Of a DNA stretch of 64,000 nt, positions 11,735-23,827 are shown in pieces. A program made the translations under genes and the position numbers. The DNA is taken from positions 375,001 through 439,000 of the forward strand of contig CAUJNA010003319.1 in NCBI GenBank assembly GCA_963377175.1. The letters run 5' to 3'. This DNA comes from Effrenium voratum. Its lineage: Eukaryota; Sar; Dinophyceae; Suessiales; Symbiodiniaceae. Below the pieces are notes generated by a model. It had not been told where the DNA came from, searched no databases, and worked only from the letters and a program-made list of their open reading frames with translations. The stretch's first letter is position 1, and each line of letters begins with the position of its first letter.

Positions 11735-12145
11735 AGGTTTCCTCTTTCCCGCCCAGATTCCCTTAAATAATTATTAAAGTAAAGGGCCAACAAGGTTTGT
11801 ACACAAAGCCCTGGACAAGGTTGTCAAGCTCACAAGGAGACCCCCTTGACGGCTAGCCCCCGGTCATTAAGAGAACCTTCCCTCCACGATTTATCAGGGC
11901 CCTTTTGGGCTTAAGACAAAAACCCGCTGTTGCCATTTAAAGTCCTATTGCCCAGAAGGGCAGAAGGAGTGAAACAGGTTCTCCCGGTTGCTGCTTCCAG
12001 TTCAATTGGCTGGGAAGGGGCCACAAGCAACAGGAGGAGGACCGAAGGGGCTCCATACTCATCTGGGGTGCCTCCAACAAGTCTCAGTTTTGGGGGCCCG
12101 TCCAAAATCTTGTCGACCTTGAAGGGGAGGCCCCTGTACTAATCG
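11735..12145. repeat. Dispersed repeat, copy 1
   Basis: Two blocks (about 11745-11800 and 12035-12145) match 27030-27235 at many positions. Shared words include ggccaacaaggtt, aagtctcag and cttgtcgacctt, in the same order and orientation. Copy 1 has about 200 extra bases between the blocks. No terminal repeats were identified. Confidence 0.7.
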
Positions 12146-12493
12146 GGGGGCACCATTGCCCTGGTCCACCACAAGCCTTCAACGTGCTCAGCCCAAGGCA
12201 TGCCTCCTGGTCAGAGATGGAGGCAACCAGCCTGCCCAGGGCAAAGGAACGGTGCGGACAGAAGTCCTGGGGTGACGGTGTTTGGCCAAACTGCGACGCA
12301 TCAACAAGAAGCCCGGACAAAATATCATACTGTATGCCTACGAGCTGTTTAAGCTACATGTGCGGGTTGCCCACAAAGCCTTCGAACAAAGTCGCTGCAA
12401 AACAGCATAACGTCGCCTGTGTGGGTCATTTGGAGACCTGCAAATGCATGCATACGCCCGGACAACCAACATCATTACAATGAAGAGTGTGTT

Positions 12494-12877
<384 letters not shown>

Positions 12878-13011
12878 AGTGAGCGTCTGCAACAAAATGA
12901 TCATAAAAACAAGAGAAACACAACGTCGGCAGCGTAAGAGAAACACACAATGGACAGCGCTTCGGACGAGAAGACCGTGAAAGGCCGGGAGTGCACTACA
13001 CGCTTGCTTAG

Positions 13012-13113
13012 GGTTTAGGCTTCTCCGGGATCTCCCGCTTTTGGACCACCCGGCGCTGAGAGCGAAGTTCCGAGCGTCCTTCGAAGTCGTGTGCCTTGAA
13101 AAAGAAGCCGCCG
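13012..13113 (+). CDS. Candidate exon, unknown protein
   Basis: The exon follows the acceptor CGCTTGCTTAG plus GG and ends at GCCG|GTGACA. It gives two bases, 33 codons and one base. The peptide includes FRLLRDLPLLDHPALRAKF and a Cys/Glu-rich end, and is mostly helical. Third positions are G/C-rich. No family was recognised. A short tandem repeat begins just inside the proposed intron. Confidence 0.45.
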
Positions 13114-13121
13114 GTGACAAA

Positions 13122-13148
13122 CGGCCAAAACGGCCAAAACGGCTAAAA
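13122..13148. repeat. 9-bp tandem triplet
   Basis: The unit cggccaaaa is repeated three times, the last with one C-to-T change. A separate 18-bp duplication (catgggattccaggagtg, twice) lies at 13177-13212. Confidence 0.9.
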
Positions 13149-13212
13149 CAGCGAACTGACACGGCACGGTTCTTCCCATGGGATTCCAGGAGTGCATGGG
13201 ATTCCAGGAGTG

Positions 13213-14865
13213 CTTGGTGCCTTTCAAAGGCTCCCCTCTGCCAAATCTCGCAGAATGTTGACTCGACATGCTTGCAATGGCAATTCGGTTGGGAACTGGC
13301 CCCCAAAAGCAGAATCTGTGCAATCAGTGCAATATCGCGAGCAAGAAGTGCATGCAAGCAGCAAGCACAGGCGGGTTTCAATCAGTACATTTGGTTGATG
13401 GTTGTTGGGAAAGGGAATCCGAACACTGCAATTGATACAGACCTTCATTGTACTTGACCCAATGGTTGTAGTAGCCATCTTTGCAATGCCAACCAACAAT
13501 GCACGTTTGAGCGGATACTTGACACTTACATTCCTACATAGCATAGTACAGGGTTTCCAAATAGATGTATACTTATGAGGTTTTACCCCTTTGCGGTGAG
13601 AGAGTCCCACGGAGACGCTGCCCTCACTCCTTTTCAGCAATGGCGATTGCCGGCATGCCTGATTCGTAGGCTTTCGCAACAGAGGTGCCTGTTACCGGAC
13701 AGAAAAACAACCCCCGATCCCGTCATTCCTTAGTTGAAGTAATTTTAGATTTGGCCTAGTTACTTCCAGTGGCAGCTCGAGTTGGGTGTGAGCGAGAATA
13801 TTGAATTGACTGCGGGCAGCCAAGGGTCCCTGGGTTTTCATTCAAAGCTAGCTTCATGCTGGGTGCACCGATGAACTGCCTCATTCTCCATCGTCAATGT
13901 CAAGAGGGGTATCTTGGCACAAGGGGTGCTCACAAATGGTCGGCAACATGCCATCGGCTGACGCGTTTGAGTAAACCCACGGACCTGAGAGCTAAGGGGC
14001 ATGTAATTATATGTGTTTCTCTCTGTGGAATGCTATCAATCCCGGGAAGCGCAAGTGAACCTACTTCCAACCACAAAACCCTTGTGAATTTCAGCAAGTT
14101 GCGCGGTTTCCGTTGCCTCCCTGCCTGCCAAATGTAAAAGTAAATTTGAGTCCTGCCCCCCAAGGTGATTGAATTGGAACCCAGGGTTGGGTCTGTTTTT
14201 GTTTGAGCGTATTTTTTTGATCTGGGCTTTGCAGGAAACCAAGAGGATTAAGCACAAAAACTATGAGAACTTGGCTTTTACCCCAACAGGTGTTGGGTGT
14301 GCACCGCCTGGATGGGTGAGCAGGTGCCTGCCGGGCTAGGAACCTCAGCAAGGCGTGAAAATCCGCGCAAGCTCGGATTGATTATAACTTCCCACCCAGC
14401 TTGGGTTGTTTCCCCCCCCACCCCCGCCTTCGGCATGCAGGAGTCAGGATCCATTCTGGCTTCAATTAGCCCTCTATACTTAGAGGTGACTTGGCTTGCT
14501 AAATCTTGAGGCACCGCACCACTTGTGGAGGAACTGACACGTTTACGAGATGTGCATGTTCAGCTGGTGAGGATAACACGGCCTTGGATTCCGTCACACG
14601 CGCTACATGCGCGACATGCAAGGCAGCCAGTTGGGATCAGTCAAAATAATACCCTATAGAGCAATCAGCATGAAGGCTCTTACTTAAGCGCTTGCAGGAA
14701 TCTTGAGCCCTGTGTCCGCAATCGTACGTACTATCCCTTTGATTTTCATAGACTGTCGTGGGCTATCATGGGCTGTCAAAGCTGAGGACTATTGCAGTCT
14801 CGCTGTGAAAATGCAATATTTCTCGGAATCTGCAGAGGCTGTGCAGTGTGATGCACTCTGTTCTA
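13213..14865. other. No supported gene
   Basis: There are only short frames with no codon bias on both strands. Confidence 0.4.
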
Positions 14866-14919
14866 GCTCATCCCGCCTTCGCCTGGTGCCAGGTGGCGAC
14901 TGAAGGCAGCTTCCGAAAC

Positions 14920-15042
14920 CTAAGGCTCTGAACAACTTCCAATGCCTTCCTGAAACGGAAGTTCAAAACTGACTGTCAAAGAAAAAGGCAAAGCATCTTC
15001 AGGATAGCTCCCCATCTCAGAGCAAGACATCGTCATGAGGTC
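14920..15042 (-). CDS. Terminal exon candidate in duplicated block
   Basis: The acceptor GCCTTGTTGCAG is followed by a 40-codon frame in phase 0 ending in TAG. The peptide includes DLMTMSCSEMGSYPEDALPF. The second copy at 18520-18642 keeps the frame and acceptor with one Gly-to-Cys change. Its phase could not be reconciled with the upstream exon, so an intermediate exon or another donor is likely. Confidence 0.42.
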   Translation of the reverse strand, partial: DLMTMSCSEMGSYPEDALPFSLTVSFELPFQEGIGSCSEP

Positions 15043-15382
15043 CTGCAACAAGGCGCGGAGATGTATCACTCTATGTTTTAGTCTAATATGGTATAAAATC
15101 GTGAAAAGTTGAGCTGTTGGCGCCTTGGCTGGCTTGGAGAACAGGACAGGTTCGAAGCTTGAGAGTGCTGAGTGCTGCACAAAGCCAGAAGCTTTGAAGC
15201 AAACAACTTTCAAGCATTGCGGAAGCATCGCAACCCAAACCGTCAACCAACGCAAAGCCTAAAACGATGTGAACATCTTTACCTGACCGGAAGCCAGGCG
15301 CGGTTCTTTGTTCCTCGTCTGTCGCAGCACCACATGGGCAAAGGAGCCGGTGAGACGTCTATTTCATCAGCTGCCTCAATAC

Positions 15383-15557
15383 CTGAAATCAATGAGGGTG
15401 AAGCATTTCGTGCCCCCGGAATCACGCGTACATGCGATTGAAGAAGAGGATGTACATCCATGACAGGTGCATCGGGCGCAAGTTCAAACAAGATGCTTGC
15501 GACCTGACCTGTGCCCCCGGGTGCAACGCGTAGCACTTCGTGACCCGAGGCCTTGAC
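15383..15557 (-). CDS. Internal exon candidate in duplicated block
   Basis: The exon follows GCAATGACAG and reads VKASGHEVLRVAPGGTGQVA, then SILFELAPDAPVMDVHP. Two donors are possible: TCAG|GTATTG at 15383, or CAG|GTAAAG at 15283. The frame to the second donor is open here, but copy 2 has a stop because of the diverged patch. Balanced acidic and hydrophobic composition supports coding. No family was recognised. Confidence 0.48.
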
Positions 15558-15748
15558 CTGTCATTGCGCTGGCCACAGGCACAGTACCTGGTTTCAAGTG
15601 GCTTTTGCGCAGGAAGCACGGGCATGTAAGACCTTGGCCCCACTCAAGCCCAAACATTGCATGTTACACTAACATCCTGGTGCGGGTCTTAAAGCAGGCG
15701 GCACGCGCCCAGGATGAAAGACACCCAAGACCCAGCTGACGACCAAAC

Positions 15749-15924
15749 CTGAGCTCAGTGCTCGCTGCCAGTGAATCGACCTACAAGCGCACGTGGCCAG
15801 CTCATGCTTGGGCTTGTGCTGCGCCGAAGAAGTCATGGGCCTAAAAGGAAGCAACACATGGCACCATCCTTCCGCGAATTTGGTCCCAGCCTCCGAAGGC
15901 TCATTGTCCATTTCGGGCTCCAAC
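15749..15924 (-). CDS. Internal exon candidate in duplicated block
   Basis: The exon lies between the acceptor TATGTGTTGAG plus G and the donor TCAG|GTTTGG. It gives one base, 58 codons and one base. The peptide includes EMDNEPSEAGTKFAEGW and a Cys/His-containing end (CACRSIHWQ). Copy 2 keeps both splice sites and the frame, with Ala-to-Glu and Leu-to-Phe changes. The plus strand is also open through this interval. Confidence 0.45.
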
Positions 15925-16523
15925 CTCAACACATACAAGAAGGCACGAGATGTCCGCTGGAGGGCTTGTGGGTATGATGCAACTGTTTGCGAAAAACATG
16001 AAGTTAAACAGCCCTACCTTACGTCCGGCAGCGAGGGGGAATTCTGCAACGTGGAATTCCCTGGCACCCTCTGATTACTAGAACGTGTCTTGGAGCAGGG
16101 CAAGCATCGACAGTTATTGAATGTCTTAACATGGGACAAACGGCTTGCCACAACACCTTCCTCCAAATCATCTCCATGTGAGCCTGCTAGCACGCATGCG
16201 GGCACACCAAATACGGGAACAAACAAAATTACACGGTGTGCGAGAATGAGATGAGCCATTGGCAACAACCAGTCAGACCCACGCAAATGTGTGCTTCCCC
16301 TCGGAAAGCAAACAGTAAGGAACAGAAAAGCAAAACAACACAATTAACGCGGCAAAAACAGAGCAATGAGAATCTAAGGAGAATCAAAGGAGAAACAGAG
16401 GAGAATTGACATATCATGCAAGCAGCAAGGAAAGGGAAAACAAGGGGAAACCTGCAAAGATGCAAAGGTGAAAAGGAGAAGGAGAAACATCTGATCTTCT
16501 GCAACTCGTTTGTTCCGACGAAC

Positions 16524-16609
16524 CTTGGCATTCATCTTGGCATCCCCGCGGCTGACCGAGCCACTCCTCACGCCCCTGCGCAACATGTCAAAGTGGACTG
16601 GCAGCAACG
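16524..16609 (-). CDS. Candidate exon, basic peptide
   Basis: The acceptor GCGTCAAGCAG and donor AAG|GTTCGT enclose two bases plus 28 codons. The peptide includes PVHFDMLRRGVRSGSVSRG. It joins in phase with the upstream minus-strand exon ending at 16870. The plus strand is also open here. Confidence 0.38.
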
Positions 16610-16869
16610 CTGCTTGACGCGCAAAGAAAACCAATCAGCGTATGTTCGCTCCGGCATCAAAGCCAGGCCTCTGCACGGCGCATCGTTTTGAGATCCTCGG
16701 CCCAAGCCTTGCCGGTTGACTCAGCTTGGATCTAGCTTCAGGAATCAAGGGGAGTTGAAGATCCTTGGATGTTCCCTCAATGTTACGTTGCAACCAGGCT
16801 CCAAATGCTGAGACCCTCTTGCATCGCAGAGTCAGCTACTTCATGCCATGGCAATAACCCATACAAAAC

Positions 16870-17053
16870 CTCGCATCCGCACTTTCAAGAAATCCAGGGC
16901 AGCCTCCCCGAAGGTGTCCGCATTGAGGCTGTCAGCATCCCACCCCATACGGGCCTGAAGCATGGGCGCCCAACTGCCCGTAAATCTCCAAATGACTTTG
17001 GCCTCGTAAGTGTAGAGCAACAAGGCATCAATGTCTCCATGACGCTCACCTTC
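16870..17053 (-). CDS. Candidate exon, unknown protein
   Basis: A strong acceptor (GTGCCTTTGCAG) is followed by 61 codons plus one base, ending before GTTTTG. The peptide includes ALLLYTYEAKVIWRFTGSW and DADSLNADTFGEAALDFL, a composition typical of a folded domain. The plus strand through 16899-17006 is also open with a good acceptor and a GTAAGT donor, so strand is not fully secure. No family was recognised. Confidence 0.45.
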
Positions 17054-17099
17054 CTGCAAAGGCACGCTGGTAGGAACCATGCCGCAGCTTAGCAGCTAA

Positions 17100-18114
17100 T
17101 GGGAAAAATGTTGAATAGAAAGTTGGCTTTCTGCAAAGCAATTCTTGACATACTGATGCCGCAAGCCTTCATAATGTACTCTCAACGTTCGGCAACGGCG
17201 AGTCGGAAGTATTGGCCGCAAGCAACATAATACCGACATAGCGGACATGTTGATGCTTCTCATGGGTTTCGCGTCCTTACAGGCTCGATCACAAAAGCCC
17301 CCACCCCCCCACACCAACCCGCCACGCATTTGCCGACGTCCGCTGGACAGCCAGTGTGCGGCACCATTGATAAGAAAAGGGATACTGAGAAGGCACTACA
17401 CAGCTAGGCCAAAGCAACAATATTTTTGCGGCAGTGTTGGATTAGTGCCTGACATTGGCGATGACATGTTGGGATAGGCTGTGAAGTGGACACTGGGCAA
17501 CAACAAGCGCAAGGATACCTAGGGCAGTACCTAGGGCGACACTGCATAGTCTACGACTGCGAACGCCCTTCCACGTGATGAGCACAAGTTTGATCTTATA
17601 ATAGATGCCTAGAAACTCTTTCGGCTGAAATTTCATTCGAATCCGACATGCATCCAATGCAATAATCATGCTCAAACTGCCAGTTGAAGAATGGCCAAAG
17701 GCTAAACCTTGGCCGGAAATGCAAACAAAGTACTTATTTCAAATCATTTGTTTTTCCATCTTTATTTCTAGAATTTACTCCGGCAGCACTCAATGACCTG
17801 ACAATTTCACCCGAAGTCCTGCCACAAATCTCGATGCTCACAGACCAACTGAAAGAAGACTTCATCCTGCACATGAGGAGCAAAATAGAGAATTCTACAC
17901 CAGGGTTGCGTGACATGTCAAGATTCGCTCAGCAATACAATTTAAGATGATGTAAGTACCGGACCAAGGGGTGGTCCCACCGGCTCTCATTGGTCTCCGG
18001 ATTGTAGTAGAACGTGTCCCCCTGCCGGCTAGACGCAATGATGACATCTGCTGACTGCCGCTCCGTCCTCATCAATGACCTTCTGCCACCTCAGTTGGCT
18101 AACAGTTGCACCAC
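17100..18114. other. No supported gene
   Basis: Only short unbiased frames occur on both strands. Confidence 0.4.
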
Positions 18115-18205
18115 GTTCCAAAAAGTCGGTGCTGGCGGCACAGGGCCGGACGGAGCCGGCAACGCGGCGTCGACGCCCTCCTTGGCGATCCAGAGCAGGT
18201 GACGC
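18115..18205 (-). CDS. Candidate exon, unknown protein
   Basis: The acceptor GGTCCTTTGCAG plus G and a donor AAC|GTGGTG bound one base plus 30 codons. The peptide is RHLLWIAKEGVDAALPAPSG followed by a Pro-rich turn. G/C dominates third positions. The same frame stays open upstream to 18321, so the exon could be longer. It lies just outside the start of duplication copy 2. Confidence 0.45.
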
Positions 18206-18475
18206 CTGCAAAGGACCCATCGGAAAGCTATGAGGGGCACATGCATGTGCCTCTCTTCCGGCTGAATTCCCAGATAGTCTGCGTAGGCAAGTACCTTTCT
18301 CAGGCCGCATGCTGCCGTCACTTGCCAGGTAACCCACCAAAGACCTATAGAACTTTTGGTCGAGATGGACGCCAGAAACGCGCCTGGACCTCGGCGGGAT
18401 CAAGGCCCCCCCTTATTGGGTTGACCTGCCGTCGGAATCCAGGGCCGGGTGCATGGCGCAACATTGCTCATCCCG

Positions 18476-19781
18476 CCTTCGCCTGGTGCCAGGTGGCGAC
18501 TGAAGGCAGCTTCCGAAACCTAAGGCTCTGAACAACTTCCAATGCATTCCTGAAACGGAAGTTCAAAACTGACTGTCAAAGAAAAAGGCAAAGCATCTTC
18601 AGGATAGCTCCCCATCTCAGAGCAAGACATCGTCATGAGGTCCTGCAATAAGGCGCGGAGATGTATCACTCTATGTTTTAGTCTAATATGGTATAAAATC
18701 GTGAAAAGTTGAGCTGTTGGCGCCGTGGCTGGCTTGGAGAACAGGACAGGTTCGAAGCTTGAGAGTGCTGAGTGCTGCACAAAGCCAGAAGCTTTGAAGC
18801 AAACAACTTTCAAGCATTGCGGAAGCATCGCAACCCAAACCGTCAACCAACGCAAAGCCTAAAACGATGTGAACATCTTTACCTGACCGGCCCATCTCCG
18901 TGGAAGCCAGGCGCGGTTCTTTGTTCCTCGTCTGTCGGTTAGCGTCGCATTGGGAAAGGAGCCGGTGAGACGTCTATTTCATCAGCTGCCTCAATACCTG
19001 AAATCAATGAGGGTACAGCATTTCGTGCCCCCGGAATCACGCGTACATGCGATTGAAGAAGAGGATGTACATCCATGACAGGTGCATCGGGCGCAAGTTC
19101 AAACAAGATGCTTGCGACCTGACCTGTGCCCCCGGGTGCAACGCGTAGCACTTCGTGACCCGAGGCCTTGACCTGTCATTGCGCTGGCCACAGGCACAGT
19201 ACCTGGTTTCAAGTGGCTTTTGCGCAGGAAGCACGGGCATGTAAGACCTTGGCCCCACTCAAGCCCAAACATTGCATGTTACACTAACATCCTGGTGCGG
19301 GTCTTAAAGCAGGCGGCACGCGCCCAGGATGAGTGACACCCAAGACCCAGCTGACGACCAAACCTGAGCTCAGTGCTCGCTGCCAGTGAATCGACCTACA
19401 AGCGCACGTGGCCAGCTCATGCTTGGGCTTGTGCTGCGCCGAAGAAGTCATGGGCCTAAAAGGAAACAACACATGGCACCATCCTTCCTCGAATTTGGTC
19501 CCAGCCTCCGAAGGCTCATTGTCCATTTCGGGCTCCAACCTCAGTGCATACAAGAAGGCACGAGATGTCCGCTGGAGGGCTTGTGGGTATGATGCAACTG
19601 TTTGCGAAAAACATGAAGTTAAACAGCCCTACCTTACGTCCGGCAGCGAGGGGGAATTCTGCAACGTGGAATTCCATAGCACCCTCTGATTACTATTATA
19701 GAGCATTTCTTGGAGCAGGGCAGGCATCGACATCTATCGAATTTCTTAACATGGGACCAGCGGCTTGCCACAACATCTTCG
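18476..19781. repeat. Direct duplication, copy 2 (1.3 kb)
   Basis: This is the second copy of 14866-16164, offset about 3.6 kb, in the same orientation. It retains minus-strand exon counterparts at 18520-18642, 18998-19172 and 19364-19539 with their splice sites. After 19781 a roughly 530-base unrelated stretch precedes resumed weak similarity at 20308. Confidence 0.93.
18520..19539 (-). pseudogene. Second copies of three exons
   Basis: The three exon candidates of copy 1 recur here with open frames. If the middle exon uses the distal donor, this copy has a premature stop at about 18941. The few substitutions seen are mostly amino-acid changing, which suggests little selection since duplication. 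It may be a partial gene duplicate or an expressed tandem exon set. Confidence 0.35.
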
Positions 19782-20317
19782 ACAAAACCCGTGCCTATGC
19801 GCTGATAAAAGTTCCCAGTTTGATGCGGCAGCCTGGATCAAGCACCCTTCCCCCCAAGGCCCCCCAAAATGAGGGAAAAAGGGTGGGGCAGGATTAGGGC
19901 GGATTGGAAATGAACTTGTTTCGAAACTCCTGGCATATAATGCGATTGCAACTTCCAGCTCCCGCACCCCACCCACCTCGGTTTTGCCCCCTTGACTGGT
20001 GCAAATCCTCCCCCCCCCCAACTTTTGCAGATCCCCACAAATATCTGCAATGGTCTGTCAGCTGATATGTGTCGTGGCTGGCGGCAACATCAAGAGTCCC
20101 CACCTAAGCAAAAGCACTCTGTTGCAAAAGCATCCTCCAAAAGGCAGAACAACAAAAGCTTGCAAAAACGTGAGCCCCCACTCCAAAATGCAAATAATTG
20201 CAAGGGAAGGGGGCAAGCAAACCGCGCAAAACATGTGCAAAACGATTCCCGATTACCAGCATTGTTGAGGCCGTAGCAAGGTATAGGGTGACAAGAAAAC
20301 GGGAGGAACATGCAAAC

Positions 20318-20401
20318 CTCCAAGTCATGTCCATGTGAGTCTGCACTAGCACACACTCGGGCCACCGTGTCTGCAGTGGTGTCGCTCCCGCTGAGCTGCA
20401 T
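20318..20401 (-). CDS. Candidate exon, related to 16.2 kb sequence
   Basis: A 28-codon frame starts at ATG 20401 and ends at donor GAG|GTTTGC. The peptide includes DTVARVCASADSHGHDLE. A diverged counterpart on the minus strand near 16150-16210 reads PACVLAGSHGDDLEEG, so the two segments are homologous at protein level. The plus strand is open too. Confidence 0.38.
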
Positions 20402-20930
20402 CTACACCTTTACAGGACGCTCCAATCACCAATTGTGTTACAAATGTATAATTGCTGATTCTCAACTCCAGAAAACACACCTTCATCAGGGGGGAGCTGA
20501 CTTCACTTTCCCCACCCTCTTCTCGAGCCGACCAAAAGTTAGGGCAAGCTTACGGGACTGATGCATGGACATTGCTTTGGCTCATGTACAATTGTTTGGT
20601 TCACACACGCACGTGTTTTTGCCATGCTGCTGTGCGTCAGGCTAGTTTCGCGACTCCGCTTAATATTCTTCAATGTGCTTCAGCCCAGCAATCAACACAC
20701 CGCTAATGTTGGCAACATCGGGCTAAGAGAGCAAACCTGAAAAAACAAGGTGCTGCCCAACTCCCTAACAACTCGCTAACCAGCTAAAACCCTGAAGTCT
20801 TGCCAAACCAATGCCATCCAATGCCCCATTCTGCCGGCATTGCAATCCAACCAATGCGTAGCCAAAGCACGCGAAGTTCTGAGCGAACATGTGCCCAAAC
20901 AAAGAGGGTGTTCCATCTTGGGTGGGAAAA

Positions 20931-21300
20931 AGGACCCTAAATCAACTGAAAACCACAAGCCCACCCAAAGCCCACCCAAAAACCGGCCCTAATAACACCT
21001 TAAGCCCACGTGAAGCCATCCCCAAGCCAACCCTGAACCTACCCTAAACTGTGAACCAACCGTCAACCAACCGTAATCCTGCCCTAATCACACCCGAGCA
21101 CCCTTCCCAAAACAACCCCAAACCTGCCCTAAAGCGAGCCTAGACCCACCCTAAACCAAGCCCAACCAACGGTCCATCTAGGGTGGGTTTAAGGTTGGTT
21201 TAGGGGGTGGGGTGGGTTTAGGGTGGGTGGGGGGTATACTGGGGCTTAGGGTGGGTGTGGGTTGGGTTTGGAATGTGCTTAGGGTGGATTTAGAGTGTCT
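20931..21300. repeat. Degenerate telomere-like array, head-to-head
   Basis: The first part (to about 21165) is C-rich, built on accctaaaccc and ccaaccctgaa words. From about 21175 it flips to the G-rich complement (tagggtgggtttagg). The unit resembles CCCTAAA-type telomere repeat mixed with cccaccc, but no run is perfect. It may be an internal telomere-like satellite. Confidence 0.75.
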
Positions 21301-21795
21301 ATCATAGTTTGTTTGATTGCTCGCTTAACCGCCCCTTTAAAAAACACAAAAGCCGTACAGCGCCGTCAATGAACATGTCCTACCATGCGGGTCTGACGCT
21401 CCCCCCCACCCCCGGCCGTCCCCCTCAAATAAGGCTTCAACTCCTTGTCGGCCAACCTCAAACGACTTGCCAAGTAAACTTCCTCGGAGCTCCCTCCCGC
21501 ACAAAAAATGGCTCAAACAACTTGCTTCAAACAACACATCGTGTTTTTGCGCTGTGTTTATTGAGCAAATAAAGGCTTATTGAGACGTGCTTCATACCCT
21601 CTGCGTGTTTTAGCCCACCAGGCGGTCTGGCACCCAAAAAGCAACACAAACAATCTGGGAAACAATTCGCCGGCTTTTGTCCGGTCTAGGGATGCAATGG
21701 TCTAGTAGAAAGGTCAGGTGACAAATTGGGGGCCAGCCAGCTAATGCGCAAACAGGTGCCACCATGTTTGTTTTTCTTTTTTTGGGGGGGGTGTT

Positions 21796-22455
21796 TCAGC
21801 TTCTGCCAGACGACGCAGCAATATCATAGAAATACCTCAGACCCCTCCTACCCGGGTCAAACTGATGACAAACACGCTCACCCAACTGCCTCAGGAAGGC
21901 GTTCCTGACAGATGTCGGACTGCCCTGCAAGACACATGCACATGATGGGGAAACATGTATCCACACAGCGTCTTCATCTTGAGAGCGTGCTAGTGTGACG
22001 GGACATTGCAGACCATCAAGGTTGCCAGGAACACAAACACCCGCTCCTGTTGCGGGGCATCCTGTGCCAGTGCTTCCCCAAACAAAGACTGCCAACTGGT
22101 GCAAGCTGTGAAACTTCAGAACAGTCGCCATGACAGAAAAACAAACAACTATTATATGTAACGAAAGCGGTACTTTATGGTACGTCAATTCTTTGCCTTG
22201 CGATGAGCTATGCGACTGCAACGCCTTGAGAGTCTCCCATGGCCTGGCCTGCAGGAAGCTCGTCAAGGCTTTTGCCATCCCAAAGTGCCTGCGCTGCTCA
22301 GCCCCGAATTGCCAGAAAGGCAACGAGAAACTAGCAATCCCCTCTTTTTTCTGGCACCCATCAACCCCAACAATAGCTAAACCACCCGCAGCAAGGTCCC
22401 CTGAACCCAATACCAACATGTCCAGACCCACACCCCCATCCTCCCACACAACACC
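21796..22455 (-). pseudogene. Broken copy of the 30.7-30.0 kb exon pair
   Basis: The frame starts after the acceptor GGCATTCTCAG at 22455 and reads GVVWEDGGVGLDMLVLGSGD, like 30745. A 22-base deletion relative to copy B shifts the frame after FWQFGAE. The C-terminal exon present in copy B is mostly missing because of the 360-base deletion. The result is a fortuitous 232-codon open frame starting at GTG 22494. It is best read as a decayed duplicate. Confidence 0.55.
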
Positions 22456-22701
22456 CTGAGAATGCCAATAATGGAAGGTTCCAAATGCCGTCACATGCCA
22501 GCTGTCAGCTGACTTGCGCTAGAATTCCAGTACTGCTGAAAGTTGCAAAAACAAGCGACATGAGAAATTGCCGGCCTAGAGGAGGGGGAAGGTTGACCGG
22601 AAGCTTGATCGCTGGAGCCACGTTGCCGGCAGCAAACTGGTCCGAGGACAAGGATGCACCAGACCACTGAGGAAGCTCTGCCCTCATCAATGCCTCTATC
22701 C

Positions 22702-23418
22702 GTTTACTTTCACCGGAAGCGTGGCTGCTGAGGGCCTTGTCAACAATTACGCCTACTTTACACGACTATCTGGGATGCCTGCTGTTCAAGCTTCGGGGAA
22801 GTCCTGAGAGGCCATACCATGCCATACCATGCAACTCAAATCTGAACCCGCAGCCCAACTTGCTCTAGCAGAAAGTTCAGCTATTGGACCCGGCTCGGGC
22901 CCCGTAACATGCATCCAACCCCCAAACATGCAAGAACAATGTGAACGACCACCCAAAGAAATATGCACAACAAGGCAACTGAGGTATGGCGCTACTAAGG
23001 CAGGACCAAAACGCGGAAACATGATACCAATTCAAACACAGTGTGGTTTGACTTAAGCTCTTACCATGACCTGACCTGCCTAACATCGCCCCCTCAGCCA
23101 GCGCACATTGCGACATCCAAACAATACCTGTAGGTGCACTTCAACATGCTGCTGGCAGGATGTTGCGGCTACAACAGGCTCATGGCCCTTCACGTGCAAA
23201 AACTATATCAGCAAATGCCACGGCGGGGAGCTCCTTGACTCAAGGTGACTGTTGAGTACTTGTTCAATGGGTGGGTGGTTGAATGCTCGAATACCGGTAA
23301 AGCAAGGTGGCTGCAAGCCCGAAACCCTCTCAAGGACTCAGGAGCTCAAAAGTCCAGTAGGTTTTTTCAAGCCTCAGGACAGCCGATAGCCACAAGCTGA
23401 CGAAAGCACAGCCAAAGA
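22702..23418. other. No supported gene
   Basis: Only short unbiased frames were seen. Confidence 0.4.
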
Positions 23419-23617
23419 TCAGCCCACTGTTTCAGAGAGCCTTGAAATGCAATGTTGACCTTTCCAGGCTTTTGGCACAGGGCAGTTTCCTAAATCGTGA
23501 TCGTCCCAGGGTTGCCGCCCGGCGTTCTTGAGAAGCGCACACTTGAATGAGGCATCCAGCACAGGCGATGAAGATGCACTTGCCGGCCCCAACCTGGCCC
23601 CAACTACCAGGGCGCCG
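23419..23617 (-). CDS. Candidate terminal exon, unknown protein
   Basis: The acceptor CTGCTTCACAG is followed by a 65-codon frame ending in TGA. The peptide includes GALVVGARLGPASASSSPVL and later AGRQPWDDHDLGN. G/C is enriched at third positions in the first 45 codons. It has no in-frame ATG start, which is expected for an internal or terminal exon. No family was recognised. Confidence 0.42.
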
Positions 23618-23827
23618 CTGTGAAGCAGTGCCGTGCTTCCAGCCCTAAATTCCGAAAGATTGTGGCGAAAGCAAGGGAAATTATGTCATATGACCATGCC
23701 GCAGTTCAACGATTTCCCCTGGGAGCTCGCTTTGGCACTGCACCATGCATTTCGCCTGACCTAGAAGTGCCCCCGAGTCGTCAAAGTTGGCACCTAACAC
23801 ATGTTATGATCTGATAAAGTGGCATGT

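Larger units (their letters stand above)
14866..16164. repeat. Direct duplication, copy 1 (1.3 kb)
   Basis: This block is repeated at 18476-19781 in the same orientation with very few substitutions. Differences include a 13-base insertion in copy 2 near 18890 and a diverged patch around 15330 versus 18940. Similarity resumes after 16164 as a weaker match to about 20308-20360, so copy 2 has a roughly 530-base interruption. It carries three minus-strand exon candidates. Confidence 0.93.
20429..22701. repeat. Segmental duplication A
   Basis: This block matches 27363-30986 in order and orientation. Segment pairs are: 20440-20520 with 27365-27445; 20920-21160 with 27446-27690; 21170-21300 with 29060-29206; 21303-21980 with 29207-29925; and 22003-22701 with 30285-30986. 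Copy A has about 400 extra bases at 20520-20920. It lacks about 1.3 kb and about 360 bases present in copy B. Confidence 0.93.
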
